Source of the DNA: Treponema sp. | GTDB lineage: Bacteria; Spirochaetota; Spirochaetia; Treponematales; Treponemataceae | DNA: 64,000 nucleotides | Assembly (NCBI GenBank): GCA_022010055.1 | Contig: CP091737.1 | Span: 1,178,001 to 1,242,000, forward strand | Direction of reading: 5' to 3' | Shown: positions 15,826 to 26,050 of the stretch, one piece after another | How positions within the stretch are numbered: position 1 is the first letter of the stretch | Layout of the letters: each line of letters begins with the position of its first letter | Notes under the pieces: model-generated | What the model was told of the DNA's origin: nothing | Database searches by the model: none | Seen by the model: the letters and a program-made list of their open reading frames with translations, nothing else | Translations under genes and position numbers: made by a program

Positions 15826-16368
15826 ATGTATATAACAGCAGAAGATGTTGAAGATTTTATTGGAAAATATCCAGAAGACAGCAAGCTGCCGGAACAGTAC
15901 GCAAAGGCGGCGCAAGAAATGGTCGCAGAATTTCTAGGATATAATCCGGAGCAAAAAGAATACACGACAATCAGCTACGGCGATGACGGTTCACTTTTTG
16001 AGCTGGAAGCGTTTCCGCTTGTAGAGCTTAAAAGCGTCAAGATAAACGATATGGATTTTGATGTTTCAAAGTTCAGAATCCGAAGTAAAAATTATCTTGA
16101 AAGCAATTTCGGCAAGGGTGTTTTTTATGAAGACTGTCTTTATGAGATTGTATACACGGCGGGTTATTTACCAGAAGAAATTCCGGCAAAAATCCGCACG
16201 GTGGCACTACAGCTCGCAAGCCTTATGTGGGAAAGCGCAGGCGGAAATCTTGCAGTATCCTCAACATCTTTTGCTGACACCGGAAGCAGACAATTCAACA
16301 ATTTCACGGCCGACAGATTTCTAAAAGAAATAGAACCCTTCAAAAAAGGAAAAGGCGGAAATTTCTAG
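15826..16368 (+). CDS. Head-tail connector (gp6-like)
   Basis: 180 residues. An N-terminal helical part (YITAEDVEDFIGKYPED..AAQEMVAEFLGY) and a C-terminal helix (IRTVALQLASLMWESAGG) bracket a beta-rich centre, as in HK97 gp6-type adaptor proteins that join portal to tail. Confidence 0.8.
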   Translation: MYITAEDVEDFIGKYPEDSKLPEQYAKAAQEMVAEFLGYNPEQKEYTTISYGDDGSLFELEAFPLVELKSVKINDMDFDVSKFRIRSKNYLESNFGKGVFYEDCLYEIVYTAGYLPEEIPAKIRTVALQLASLMWESAGGNLAVSSTSFADTGSRQFNNFTADRFLKEIEPFKKGKGGNF

Positions 16369-16376
16369 GAGAAACC

Positions 16377-16826
16377 ATGGCAAAATCACAGTGGATTGTA
16401 GTAGACGCAGAGATTGAAGAAGTCCAAAGGGCGCTTGCAGAAACTTCAAAAAGTTTTACAAGCATCCAGAAGCAGGCACTGGGAATAATTGCCAGGCAAG
16501 GCGTAAAGACGGTTCGGATGAACATCCGAAAAACGATAAAAAACAGAAGCCGCTCCACCGGAGAACTTCAGAAAGCCTATTCATTTCGTGTAAAAAAAGA
16601 CGGAAGCGAGGCAAATATTTATCCAAAAGGAATCGCCGGTTCTAAAGTATTTCCAAAGGCGTACGTTCAAAACTATGGCTATTCCGGCTCTACAGCAAGG
16701 GCTAAGGAGTGGAACATAATGCCGAAAGGATTCATTGAATCCACAGAAAATTTTCTGGATTCAAACAATTTTAAGCCAGAACTTGACAAAATGGTTAATA
16801 AAGTCCTTGCCAAATACTGGAGGTAA
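16377..16826 (+). CDS. Tail completion/neck protein (HK97 gp10-like)
   Basis: 149 residues. RNIRK-like basic helix (GVKTVRMNIRKTIKNRSRSTGELQ), a beta part with YVQNYGYSGSTA and PKGFIESTENF fit the HK97-gp10/lambda Z family that closes the tail end. Confidence 0.75.
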   Translation: MAKSQWIVVDAEIEEVQRALAETSKSFTSIQKQALGIIARQGVKTVRMNIRKTIKNRSRSTGELQKAYSFRVKKDGSEANIYPKGIAGSKVFPKAYVQNYGYSGSTARAKEWNIMPKGFIESTENFLDSNNFKPELDKMVNKVLAKYWR

Positions 16827-16828
16827 AA

Positions 16829-17245
16829 ATGGAATGCGCAGACAACCTAAAAAAGTTCATCATAAAAAACTTTGACGGATATACGGAGCATAACGTTCTT
16901 GTCGGCAGCCTTGATATTTCAAGATATGAATTAAAAAATTTATGCCTGGTTATACCGGAATCAACAAAAATAACAGACACAGATATTGGACGCGGTTTTG
17001 ACTGCGAGACAAAAATTACAGTTTCTTTTTTATTCCGGGGCGAAAAGCACCCTGTCCTTGTAAAAAGAATGGAAGAAACGGCGGAAAAATTCCAAAGGGA
17101 GATTCTTGGAGATTATTCACTTGGCACAAATGTAACAGATATAGAACCTGGCGAAATAACATATTTCTACGACTGCGGAACTGTGGAAAAACAGGCGACA
17201 GGGCTAGAAATAGAACTGACTATAACAGAAACAAAAGACTATTAA
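16829..17245 (+). CDS. Tail terminator-like protein
   Basis: 138 residues, alpha/beta, in the position of the tail-terminator (lambda gpU type) between the gp10-like and tail tube genes. Assignment is by position and length; no strong motif. Confidence 0.55.
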   Translation: MECADNLKKFIIKNFDGYTEHNVLVGSLDISRYELKNLCLVIPESTKITDTDIGRGFDCETKITVSFLFRGEKHPVLVKRMEETAEKFQREILGDYSLGTNVTDIEPGEITYFYDCGTVEKQATGLEIELTITETKDY

Positions 17246-17261
17246 AAAAGGAGATTTCAAA

Positions 17262-17789
17262 ATGAAACCGGAACTCATCAAAAAGCACAAGATTGGTGTT
17301 TTTTTAAACGGCGGCACAAGCGAAGCGCCTGACTGGGTAAGAATCAAAAAGGCCACAGAGTTCACAAGGAGCATGAATCCGGAGACGGAAGAACGCGACT
17401 ACATCGCGGATGAACATCCTACAACCGAACTTATGGACTACAAGCCCAGCGAAGACCTCACCGTAACAACCTACAAAGGCGAAAGGACTTTGAGCTTCTG
17501 TACAAACTCTACAAAGAGCGCGCAGTTGGAGAAGAAGCAAAAAGGGAGCTTCTGATTGTTTCAATCTTTGATTCAGTGGAAATTGCAGACACAGAAGCCA
17601 GCGGCGCAAAAAAAGACTTATTATTACGCCGACAAGACAGAGGCGACTGTCGCGGTAAATGAATTCAACATTTCAAGTTCCACAATTTCTGCAACAGTGT
17701 ACGAAAATGGAACATCAGTCAAAGGATATGTTGAATTTGGCGAGGACGGAGCAGTCACATTTACAGCCGGAGCAATGCCGGCCGCATGA
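17262..17789 (+). CDS. Major tail tube protein, two compensating frameshifts
   Basis: About 175 residues. The start HKIGVFLNGG... is followed by YIADEHPTTELMDYKPSEDLTV, typical of tail tube monomers. The middle is read in another frame between about 17484 (missing base in GAAAGG) and about 17617 (extra A in a run of seven); repair gives RDFELLYKLYKERAVGEEAKREL then KKTYYYADKTEATVAVNEF. The C-terminal 40 residues resemble a small beta-sandwich. AAAGGAG precedes the ATG. Confidence 0.75.
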
Positions 17790-18358
17790 TGATTGACCTT
17801 TCAAAAAAGGGCTTGCCATGTTCCATAGAGGTTCATGGCAAGATTTACCCGATTCAAACAGATTTTCAGTATTACATAATCTTCTCAAGAATGACAAAAG
17901 AAAAACATCATCTAAAGGATTTTGATTTTTTTTATCTTGAAGACATACCGGCGGACAGGCAGCAGGGAATAAACAGACTTTTCAAGTTCGCATTTCCAAA
18001 GCCAGAACTTCCAAAAGATACAGGCGAAGAACCAGACGGCATAATCCTTGATTATGAAAAAGACGCTGATTTTATATATAGCGCGTTTTTTCATTATTAC
18101 AATATAGACCTTATGGAAGAAAACCTTTCCTTGCACTGGTATAAGTTCAGCTCGCTGTTAAACGGATTAAAAGAAACAAAACTGAACGACATAATGGGAT
18201 TCAGAAGCTACAAACCGCGAAAAAATGACGGCAACGAATATAAGACGCAAATGCTTAAATTAAAAGAAATGTGGAAAATTGAAGAGCCTCTTACAGAAGA
18301 GGAGCAGAAAGAGCTTGAAAAGTTTGAACAGCTATCGAGTGGTCGCAAGGAAAATTAA
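17786..18358 (+). CDS. Gp15-family tail protein
   Basis: 190 residues. TDFQYYIIFSRMTKEKH, the LHWYKFSSLLNGLKE core and a MGFRSYKPRKN segment match the layout of bacteriophage Gp15 proteins, usually encoded between tail tube and tape measure and thought to act as tail assembly chaperones. It overlaps the tail tube gene by 4 bp. Confidence 0.75.
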   Translation: MMIDLSKKGLPCSIEVHGKIYPIQTDFQYYIIFSRMTKEKHHLKDFDFFYLEDIPADRQQGINRLFKFAFPKPELPKDTGEEPDGIILDYEKDADFIYSAFFHYYNIDLMEENLSLHWYKFSSLLNGLKETKLNDIMGFRSYKPRKNDGNEYKTQMLKLKEMWKIEEPLTEEEQKELEKFEQLSSGRKEN

Positions 18359-18380
18359 ACATCATCTTCATCTGGCTATA

Positions 18381-18554
18381 TCAAAGTTCTACTGTGTCAT
18401 CTGGGTGGCTTTTATTCCATGCGTTTATTTCATCAATATCTGTTGACTTTCTAGGGTTGAACGTGTCTGAATCGTCAGCACAGTCATTTTTTAAAAAAGA
18501 AAAAATCATATAAAGAGAAAAAATACCAAAACAACCTAATAAAAAATCTAACAT
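18381..18554 (-). CDS. Small membrane protein near the tape measure
   Basis: 57 residues from ATG 18554, which has an ideal GAGGAGG. One N-terminal membrane helix (about 2-22) and an acidic tail of about 35 residues, rich in Asp, containing several Ser and Thr. It is antisense to the tail genes and downstream of two other tiny membrane genes on the same strand. Confidence 0.6.
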   Translation of the reverse strand: MLDFLLGCFGIFSLYMIFSFLKNDCADDSDTFNPRKSTDIDEINAWNKSHPDDTVEL

Positions 18555-18588
18555 ATCACGCCTCCTCATAAACAAATTTTAGTCATCA

Positions 18589-18717
18589 TCAGAAATCCGG
18601 TCCGCCGCCATTTGCAACGTCTGTTTCATGCGGAGTCATTGGAGGATTGTCTTTATCACGCCATGCAGTTTTTTCTACATATATAAAAAATATTATAAGA
18701 AATATTATGAGCAACAT
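18589..18717 (-). CDS. Small membrane protein, duplicate copy 2
   Basis: 42 residues: an N-terminal hydrophobic helix ending YVEKTA, then a short polar tail. It is a paralogue of the gene at 18875-19015 (FIEKTA in the same place), with GAGGTG before the ATG. Confidence 0.6.
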   Translation of the reverse strand: MLLIIFLIIFFIYVEKTAWRDKDNPPMTPHETDVANGGGPDF

Positions 18718-18734
18718 ATTTCACACCTCTTTAA

Positions 18735-18742
18735 TGACTATA
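18735..18742 (+). promoter_or_regulatory. TGACTATA module motif, copy 5 (tape measure)
   Basis: Ends 3 nt before an in-frame ATG (18746) of the upstream tape-measure start copy. Confidence 0.55.
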
Positions 18743-18745
18743 CTA

Positions 18746-18841
18746 ATGCTTTATTTTCGACAAAGCAAGGAAAATCTAATGGCGAAAGATAAGAATATTA
18801 ATATAAAATTAAAAGCGGATTTAAAAGAGTTTGAAAGTAAC
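18746..18841 (+). pseudogene. Duplicated 5' end of the tape-measure gene
   Basis: Encodes MAKDKNINIKLKADLKEFES (from ATG 18779), nearly identical to the start of the real gene at 19076, then diverges into unrelated sequence with no tape-measure character. It is one arm of a tandem duplication that also copied the adjacent minus-strand small gene. Confidence 0.7.
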
Positions 18842-18874
18842 AGATTTTATACTAGAAGAAAAGATTTTAAAGGC

Positions 18875-19015
18875 TTACCATATATCAGGATTGTAAGAAC
18901 AACTAGCATTTGCATCATCAAGTTCTTTTTGTGTTGGTTCTGGTTCGTCTTCAAAAAAAGGAGCAGTTTTTTCTATAAATATAAATATTAAAACTAATAA
19001 TATAAATGTTAACAT
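18875..19015 (-). CDS. Small membrane protein, duplicate copy 1
   Basis: 46 residues: hydrophobic helix (MLTFILLVLIFIFIEKTA) and an acidic Pro/Glu-rich tail. AAGGGGG precedes the ATG, and a consensus promoter lies 20-50 bp upstream. Function unknown. Confidence 0.7.
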   Translation of the reverse strand: MLTFILLVLIFIFIEKTAPFFEDEPEPTQKELDDANASCSYNPDIW

Positions 19016-19035
19016 AGCAACCCCCTTATATCAAA

Positions 19036-19064
19036 ATAATAAAATGATGTTGAAATAATGTCAA
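19036..19064 (-). promoter_or_regulatory. Promoter for the small membrane genes
   Basis: TTGACA (19064-19059), a 17-bp spacer and TATTAT (19041-19036) on the minus strand. Confidence 0.8.
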
Positions 19065-19075
19065 GGAAAATCTAA

Positions 19076-21727
19076 ATGGCAAAAAGATAAGAATGTAAAT
19101 ATAAAAAAATAAAAGCGGATTCAAAAAGAGTTTGAAAGTGGAATTGATAAAGTTTTTAAATAAATTGAAATCTTTTGATAAAAAAAGTTAGTAAAAATTC
19201 TATAATAAATTTAGCAAAAAAATTTAAATCCTTTAACTCAAATTTTAGGAACAGTCTCCACAGGCATAAAAAAAGCCGCGGCCGTAATCAAAGACCTGAA
19301 CGACACCGCCCTTGTTCAAATAAAGGCTGAAAAGCAACTTGAAACCGCCTCAAAGAACAATCCTTTTTTAAATGCACAAAATGTAAAGCAATTAAAAAAC
19401 TTTGCTTCTGAACTTCAAAAAATAGGAACAGTTGGAGACGAGCAGCTTCTGCCGCTTATGGCACAGCTTGCCGCCGCAGGAAGAACACAGGCGGAAATCC
19501 AGGAAATAATGAGCGCCGCCCTTGATATTTCCGCAAGCGGCGCGATGAGCATGGAAAGCGCGGTGAAAAACCTTAACAAGACATTCTCAGGACTTTCCGG
19601 CGAGCTTGGCGAATCAGTTCCGCAGATAAAAAGCCTTACAAAGGAACAGCTCAGAAACGGCGAGGCGGTAAGAATAATCGCGCGCCAGTACGAGGGAATG
19701 GCTAAGGAAACCGCAAAAGCGACAGGAAGCGGAATCCAGCTTTCAAACGCGGTCGGAGACCTGAAGGAACAGCTGGGAATGGGATTTACCGCCATAATCC
19801 GCCCGGTGAACGTGCTTTTCACAAACCTTGTAACAAAAGTGGGAAACGCAATCGGCAAGGTGAACGAGCTTCTGGGCTTCGCGAACACGCAGTCCGAATC
19901 GACAATGAAACAGAGCGACATCGCCGCAAGGGAACTTACAGAACTGAAGGACAGGCAGAATTCTGTTGCGGTCGAGCTTCTTAAATTCAGGAGGACTATA
20001 ACAAGGCGCTTGAAAAAGAGCAGAAAAACGGAGTAAACACAAGGACGGCCGCGCAGGAAAAGGAAAACAAGGCCGTTCTTGAGCGCGTAAAGGAAAACAC
20101 AGAAGAGCTTCAGGCGGAATACAAGAAGCAGATGGACGAATACTCCAGGATAATTGAATTCCGAAAAAGAAGCGCCGAGGAAGCAAAAACAACGCTTGCG
20201 ACACCCGGACTTTCAACGGACGAGTACAGGAAGGCGAAGAAAACCATAAAAGAATCCGGGAAAGATATAAAGCAGTATGAAAGCCTTATTGAGGAGCTGA
20301 AATTCAAGGCGGAGCGCGCGGGGTTCGAGCTTGCCGCGACAGAATACAACGTAACGGCCACCGTCTCCACATCCTCAGGAATAAAGGAGCAGATGGAAAA
20401 ACTCCAGGACGAGGCCGACAGCATCGCAAGGCAGATTGAAGAGAAGCAGAAGCAGATGGAGGCAATGCAGAATGCGGAAAGAAACTCCGCAAACCAAACC
20501 GACAGCAAGGCCTCCGAGCTAATCAAGGCCAACACAAACGAGCTGAACAGGAACATCAGCGCAATCAATGAAAAAGCCAAGGCAATGCGTTCAATGGGAA
20601 AGGACGTTGACGAGGCTGCGACACAGCAGGAAATTGTGAACGCCGTTGAGCAGAGCTACATTGACCTTGTTACAAAAGACACAAGCCTTGTTACCACAAG
20701 CAATGTTGCGGCAAAGGAACGGCTGAAAAGGCTGGAGGAAGAAAAGGAGAAGCTGGCTTTAATAGTCGGGCTGAAAAAAGACCCGGCGGCAACAAAGGAG
20801 CTTGTCTTAAAATGGGCGGCAGAATCAAAGACAGAGCTTGAAAAAATGCGCGACGAGCTTGCAAGCCTTGAGATTCTTAAAGAACAGATTTCAAGCGGAG
20901 CAATCAGCATTGACGTTGACATTTCGCAGGTAGACAGAGCCATTGAAAAACTCCAGGAGTCAATCGCAGGCGGGCAGTTCCAGCAGATTGCCGGAAACAT
21001 TTCCAATGTGCTGGGAACTCTTTCAACCGGGCTGAACAATATCTCCACATATTTCAACAGCGCAATGGAAAGCCGGCTTTCTGACGTTCAGAAAGAATCA
21101 GAAGCCGAAGCGGACTCCCTTAAAATGCAGTACGACGAGGGGCTTATCTCATACGATGAGTACTGTCAGAAAAAAGACGAGCTGGACAAAAAGGCCGCCA
21201 AGAGGGAATACAAGATAAAGCTCGCGCAGTGGACTATGGATTTGGCGATGGCGAATGTGTCGGCGGCTCAGGCAGTTGCGAACGCCCTGGCAAGCGGAAC
21301 GCCTCCGTTAAACATCCTGAACGCGGTGGCGGCGGGAATGTTGGGAGCGGCTCAGATTGCCACAATCATGGGCGCAAAACCTTCTGCTCCGTCATTCTCA
21401 ACAGGCGGTTTTTTAACAGGAAATTCAACCAGCGGCGACAAAATACCATTCAAAGGAAACGCCGGAGAGGCAATCCTGAATCCTGCTGAGCAAAGGAACT
21501 TTATGCGCCTTGCAAATGGCGAGGGAACACAAGCCCCGGTTACCGTCAATATGCCGGTAACGATTGAAAACAACGCCGCGAACGATGTGAGCGTAAGCGC
21601 GGAAAATGACTATAACAGGGTGAAGATTACTGTTGACAAGATTGTAAACGCAGGACTTAGAAGCGGCGTCTACAACGAGGGGCTTTCCGCCGCTAACAGC
21701 TCAATGAAAGGAGCAAAATATTTATGA
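19076..21727 (+). CDS. Tail tape measure protein, frameshifted
   Basis: About 880 residues with several breaks. The first 150 bp carry extra bases in A runs (for example five A where the upstream copy has three in GCGAAAGAT); corrected it reads MAKDKNVNIKIKADSKEFESG. Another missing base lies near 19988 (VELLKFQ-EDYNKAL). Typical contents: a long helical region, ASGAMSMESAVKNLNKTFSG, coiled coils, hydrophobic helices (AQAVANALASGTPPLNILNA) and a C-terminal SFSTGGFLTGNSTSGD..NAGEAILNPAEQ motif. It sets tail length. Confidence 0.88.
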
Positions 21728-22068
21728 CATATACTGCGTGGAGCTCATCTGTAAACACAAAGTTTTTCGCACTTACAAACGGTCGCACCGAAAACACAAC
21801 CACAAGCGAATTCGCAAGCGGAAGAAAAACTGTTTTTCTTAAAAACACAAGGTTCCAGAAGACAACAAAATGCTCCCTTTCGCTCAATATGAAAAACGGC
21901 GAATACAACGCTTTCTGGACGTGGTACACGGATGTCCTGGGCGGAACTGCCGGAGTGTTCACCTGCCCTGCCCTCGGAAGCGGCTTTTTCAGGTTCAAGA
22001 GCGCGCCTTCTGAATCCGCCGGACTTCTGCAAAGAAAAATTGAAATGGAAATTGAGGAGATTTACTGA
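21724..22068 (+). CDS. Minor tail protein (gpM-like position)
   Basis: 114 residues, overlapping the tape measure stop (ATGA) and joined to the next gene by 1 bp. Beta-rich with WTWYTDVLGGTAGVFTCPAL. It holds the position of lambda gpM-type distal tail proteins; assignment mainly positional. Confidence 0.55.
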   Translation: MTYTAWSSSVNTKFFALTNGRTENTTTSEFASGRKTVFLKNTRFQKTTKCSLSLNMKNGEYNAFWTWYTDVLGGTAGVFTCPALGSGFFRFKSAPSESAGLLQRKIEMEIEEIY

Positions 22069-22520
22069 TGAACGACGCAGAACTTTTCCAGAAGTATCTT
22101 TCGGGCGGAGCCTATGCCCTGCCTTATCTTCTGAAATTTTCCTGCGGAAGCCTTGAGCCGGTTTATCTTGCGGGAAACAACGAGGACATAGAATACGGCG
22201 GAAACACCTACTCCGCGGCCGGCTTTGAGTACACTCCGCCGGACGTTTACGGAAAAGGCGCGACGCTGAAAATTTCCGGGGCGGACAACCGGCTCATTGA
22301 ATTCATAGAAAACGCGGATGAAAATTTCCGCCTTGACGTGGTCGCGCTGATTGCCGCAAACGGAGAAATTCAGAAATTAAAGCAATACACGCATTTCTAC
22401 GGTTCTGTAAGCTACAGCGAAACAATGGAAATCAACTTTGAGCTTTCCAGCGACGACCGCATGGATATGACATTTCCGCCGTACAAATTCGACACTGACA
22501 TGAACAGGGGCAACGCATGA
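22068..22520 (+). CDS. Minor tail protein (gpL/DUF1833-like)
   Basis: 150 residues. Beta-rich, with YEYGGNTYSAAGFEYTPP-like and LKISGADNRLIEFIENA segments characteristic of the DUF1833/gpL tail-tip group. It overlaps the NlpC gene by 4 bp. Confidence 0.6.
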   Translation: MNDAELFQKYLSGGAYALPYLLKFSCGSLEPVYLAGNNEDIEYGGNTYSAAGFEYTPPDVYGKGATLKISGADNRLIEFIENADENFRLDVVALIAANGEIQKLKQYTHFYGSVSYSETMEINFELSSDDRMDMTFPPYKFDTDMNRGNA

Positions 22521-22892
22521 TAAATGTCACAGATTTAATCGGAATTCCGTTTGTAGAATTCGGGCGCGACAAACAAAGGGCTTGACTGCTACGGCCTTGC
22601 AATAGAAGTTGAAAGACGCTTCGGAAAAAAACTCAATGATGTTGTCCTGGAAAAGTTTGACAGGGCTAAAGTAAAAAAAACTCTTCCTGAAATAAATGTA
22701 AAAAAAACGGAAAAAATAAAGGAAGGCGCAATTCTTGAATTCTACGGAATAAACGACAGCCGGCTTCATATAGGAGTAGCCCTTGGAAGCGATATTTTTA
22801 TACACTCAACGGAAAACCAGGGCGTCAGAATATCATCAGTCAAGAATACAAAAACCTACATGAAACTTGCAAATGTATACGAGGTATTATAA
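22517..22892 (+). CDS. NlpC/P60 tail hydrolase (gpK-like), frameshifted
   Basis: About 124 residues. Catalytic Cys in KGLDCYGLAIEVERRFG and His in LHIGVALGSD fit the NlpC/P60 papain-like fold used by tail tips to cut peptidoglycan. The first 19 codons (to GRDKQRA) and the rest are in different frames; one base change near ACAAACAAAGGGC (about 22572) joins them. Confidence 0.8.
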
Positions 22893-25800
22893 TGGGAACA
22901 ATAAACGTATATAAAGGAATTGGAAAAGAATACAAGACATTCAGAACAAACGGAAACCTTAAAGACGCATTCTCTGCGTTTATGCCGGAAATAAACACAG
23001 CCCACTGCATTTTTCTGAAAGGCGGCGAAAGCGTCGGGCTTGACTACCAAATAAAGGACAACGACATAATATTCGTGCGGGAAACTCCAGGCGCGACTGT
23101 CTGCGCAGTTATCGCTATCCTAACAGCCGCGGTCGCAATAGGCTTTTCAATCTACGGTGCGGTGGAGCGGAAGAAAGCGCAGGAAGAGGCGGAAAAAGCG
23201 GAGCGCGAAAGCAAGGCTCTTGCGGAATCCCCGGAATCGCTTCCGTTCCTTAAAGGCGCAAAGAACAAGAACGCGCTGGGCTACAACATTCCTTTCATAA
23301 TGGGTTCAATGTACTCTGCGCCATACAAGATTACAAGCGGCTACTATTCAATCGGCGGAACAAACGGCGACACACAGTACTGGAATATCGCGCTTGTTGT
23401 GGGCTACAAGAACTGCGTAATCAATAATCTTTCAATCGGAACACGGATTCTAGCGGGCTACAACACAAGCATTGACGTACCGAAAGCAGACGGAACAAAA
23501 GAAAAAGTCTACTACATGAAGCCGAACACAAGCGTTCTGGATAACTTGAACCAGTATTACTACCATTCCGGGGCGTACTACGCGAAAAGGCAACAAGATT
23601 CAGATTGTAGACAAGGCCGGCGACATGGAAGTTCTTCAGAATAAAATCACTTCCACAAGCTACGGCGAGGAAATACCGCACAAGCACGGCGACACAAGCC
23701 AGTATCTGGAGGGAATCACAAAAGACCTGGAGCAGAACACATACCGCGCGGACATCTGCATTATGTTCAACGGGCTCAGGCGCTATGACGACGGATGGAA
23801 AAGCAAGAATGTTGATGTTGAAATCCAGTGGTGCAACAATATGGCGGGTTCTAATCCAGCCTGGAAACCGCGCAGACACTTTCAACCGGCGAAATAAACG
23901 CGAACAAAACCGTAAGATTCCAGACTTCAATCATATTTTCAGCGGCTGAATGTTTTGGAAAAGACATTTCCGTGCGCCTTGTCAGAAAAACAGAGGAAGA
24001 TGAGACAAACAGCCAGGAAACGTGCTACCTTTGCTATATAAACTGCTGGCAGTATGACGCGGTGAAATCAACCGCTTCCAACCTTGTTCCGGCGACACCA
24101 ATAGAAGACCCGTGGAACGAGCGGACGCTTAGAATCGGGCTTACAGTTCTTTGCAACGACAGCACAAAGGACACGCTGGACGAAATAAACTGCATGGCGT
24201 ACGGAACAGCCAGAATATGGGACGGCAAACAATGGAGCTCCAGCCGCTACCCTACCCGAAACCCCGCCGCATGGGTGCTTGAAATTCTTACAACGGAAAT
24301 TCACCCTCATTCAAGATACAGCGACAGCGAAATCGACCTTGAATCACTCGGCGCGCTCTACGAATACTGCGAGAAAGAAAATTTCTTCTGCGACGGAATT
24401 GTTTCAAAGGACACAAAGAAAAGCGATCTTCTGAACCAGATTCTTGACGAATGTTTTGCGACGATGTACAGGAACGCGGACGGGCAATGGACGTTCGCAA
24501 TCGAGCAGAAACAGAAAATTCCGGTGGCTCTTCTGAACGAGCAGAGCATAAAAAGCGTTTCCGTGGCAAAGACATTCGCCCGCGCTTCATACGCGCAGAA
24601 AGTAACATACACGGAACGCTCCACATGGAACATCAACACGCTGTACATAAACGAGGCGAACGAAACGAATTCAGCCGCCCTTTACCGCGCCGGAAAAACC
24701 ATTTCAGAAACCGCGCTGAACTACATAACAACTGGAAATCAGGCAATGAAATACGCACGCCGCGCCAATGCCAGAAAAAAACTACAGCCGCGCGAAGTTA
24801 TTGTAAACGTCGGACATGAGGGCGACTACTACCCGCTCTACTCAAAAGTTCTTTTGCAGATGAAGCAGATGAAAATCGGACTTTCAGGCGGAACAATCCA
24901 TAGCGCAATAACAGAAAACGGACTTCTTACCCAGATTAAAGTTTCAGACCTTTGCGACTTTTCCGACAAAACAAAAAAATACGGACTTATCATACAGGCA
25001 CAAAACGGAACTGACTCACGCCTTTTGTATCTTAAAGTCAAAGGAACAGGAAAAACAAGAATTCTTACTCTTGCAAGCCCTGCGCATTGTGAAATAATTC
25101 CTGAATACGGAAACATATATTCATTCGGTTTTCTTGATTCAAACGGAGAATTCACAAGTGTTACGAACCAGATGACAATCTATAGCGCAAAGCAGAACAG
25201 TTCCGGCTGGGAGCTCACTCTAAAAGACTACAACGATGCGCTTTTTGATTATGGGGCTATTCCTGAATACAAGACAAACCTTACTACAAGAAAAGAATCC
25301 GGAACAAAAATCCCTGCGCTCACATACGGCGATGTGAAAGCGGCGGTTACCGAAGCAAAAGCAGAAATCACAAGCACAATCGACATAAACAAATACACCC
25401 TGGACATCTCCCCGGAAGCACAGGGCGTTCCGTCATCAAATGACGGAAAACTCGGCTCGTCGTGGCTATATATATCCGCATATCTTTACTACATGGATAA
25501 GCAGATAACCGATAACATCACATACAAGGCATACCTTTCAAGCGGTGATGAGGTCGGACAGTGGGACGGCAACAAAGTAAAAATTTCAACCGGATTTTTA
25601 AAAGGCGACGTGCTTTATATCACCATAAAAGTTATCTACAAGATTGACGACCTTAACATAGTTGAACGAGAAGTCCAGGCACAAATCTCACGGCTATACG
25701 GAGCGGATTCAACAAAAATCTACAAAATGCTTTTTCCTGACGGCGAAAAAGTAAAGGTCGACAAGACAGGCGAAATCATTGAGCCAGAGCAGTTAAGGGC

Positions 25801-26050
25801 TGTAAAAAGAGTGGCTAGCGGAAACGCTGAAAATGATACGACTTTCGGAAAAATAACCCTTGAAACTCTTCCGGCAGGAGAAGAAAAAGACTATTCAGGA
25901 TATTCGCAAGTTGAAACATCAGAAACATTTTCAGAGAAGAAAACATATTATCACGCGACAGTTCCGTTTCTTGTAAAAGCCGGAGACAATGCCGTGATAG
26001 GCGACGGCGATAAAAGCGGAGCGTTATTTTTTATGGAGATTACAGAATGA
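22892..26050 (+). CDS. Tail tip protein, gpI-gpJ-like fusion, frameshifted
   Basis: About 1050 residues. Residues 1-90 resemble lambda gpI: a ubiquitin-like start and a hydrophobic segment (CAVIAILTAAVAIGFSIYGA). The rest is gpJ-like: LGYNIPFIMGS..APYKITSG near residue 130, PAWVLEILTTEIHPHSR, the ADGQWTFAIEQ region and Ig/Fn3-like C-terminal parts. Breaks near 23588 (one extra base in GCGAAAAGGC) and 23868 (one missing). It is the host-contacting tail spike hub. The ATGA overlaps at both ends are kept. Confidence 0.8.
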
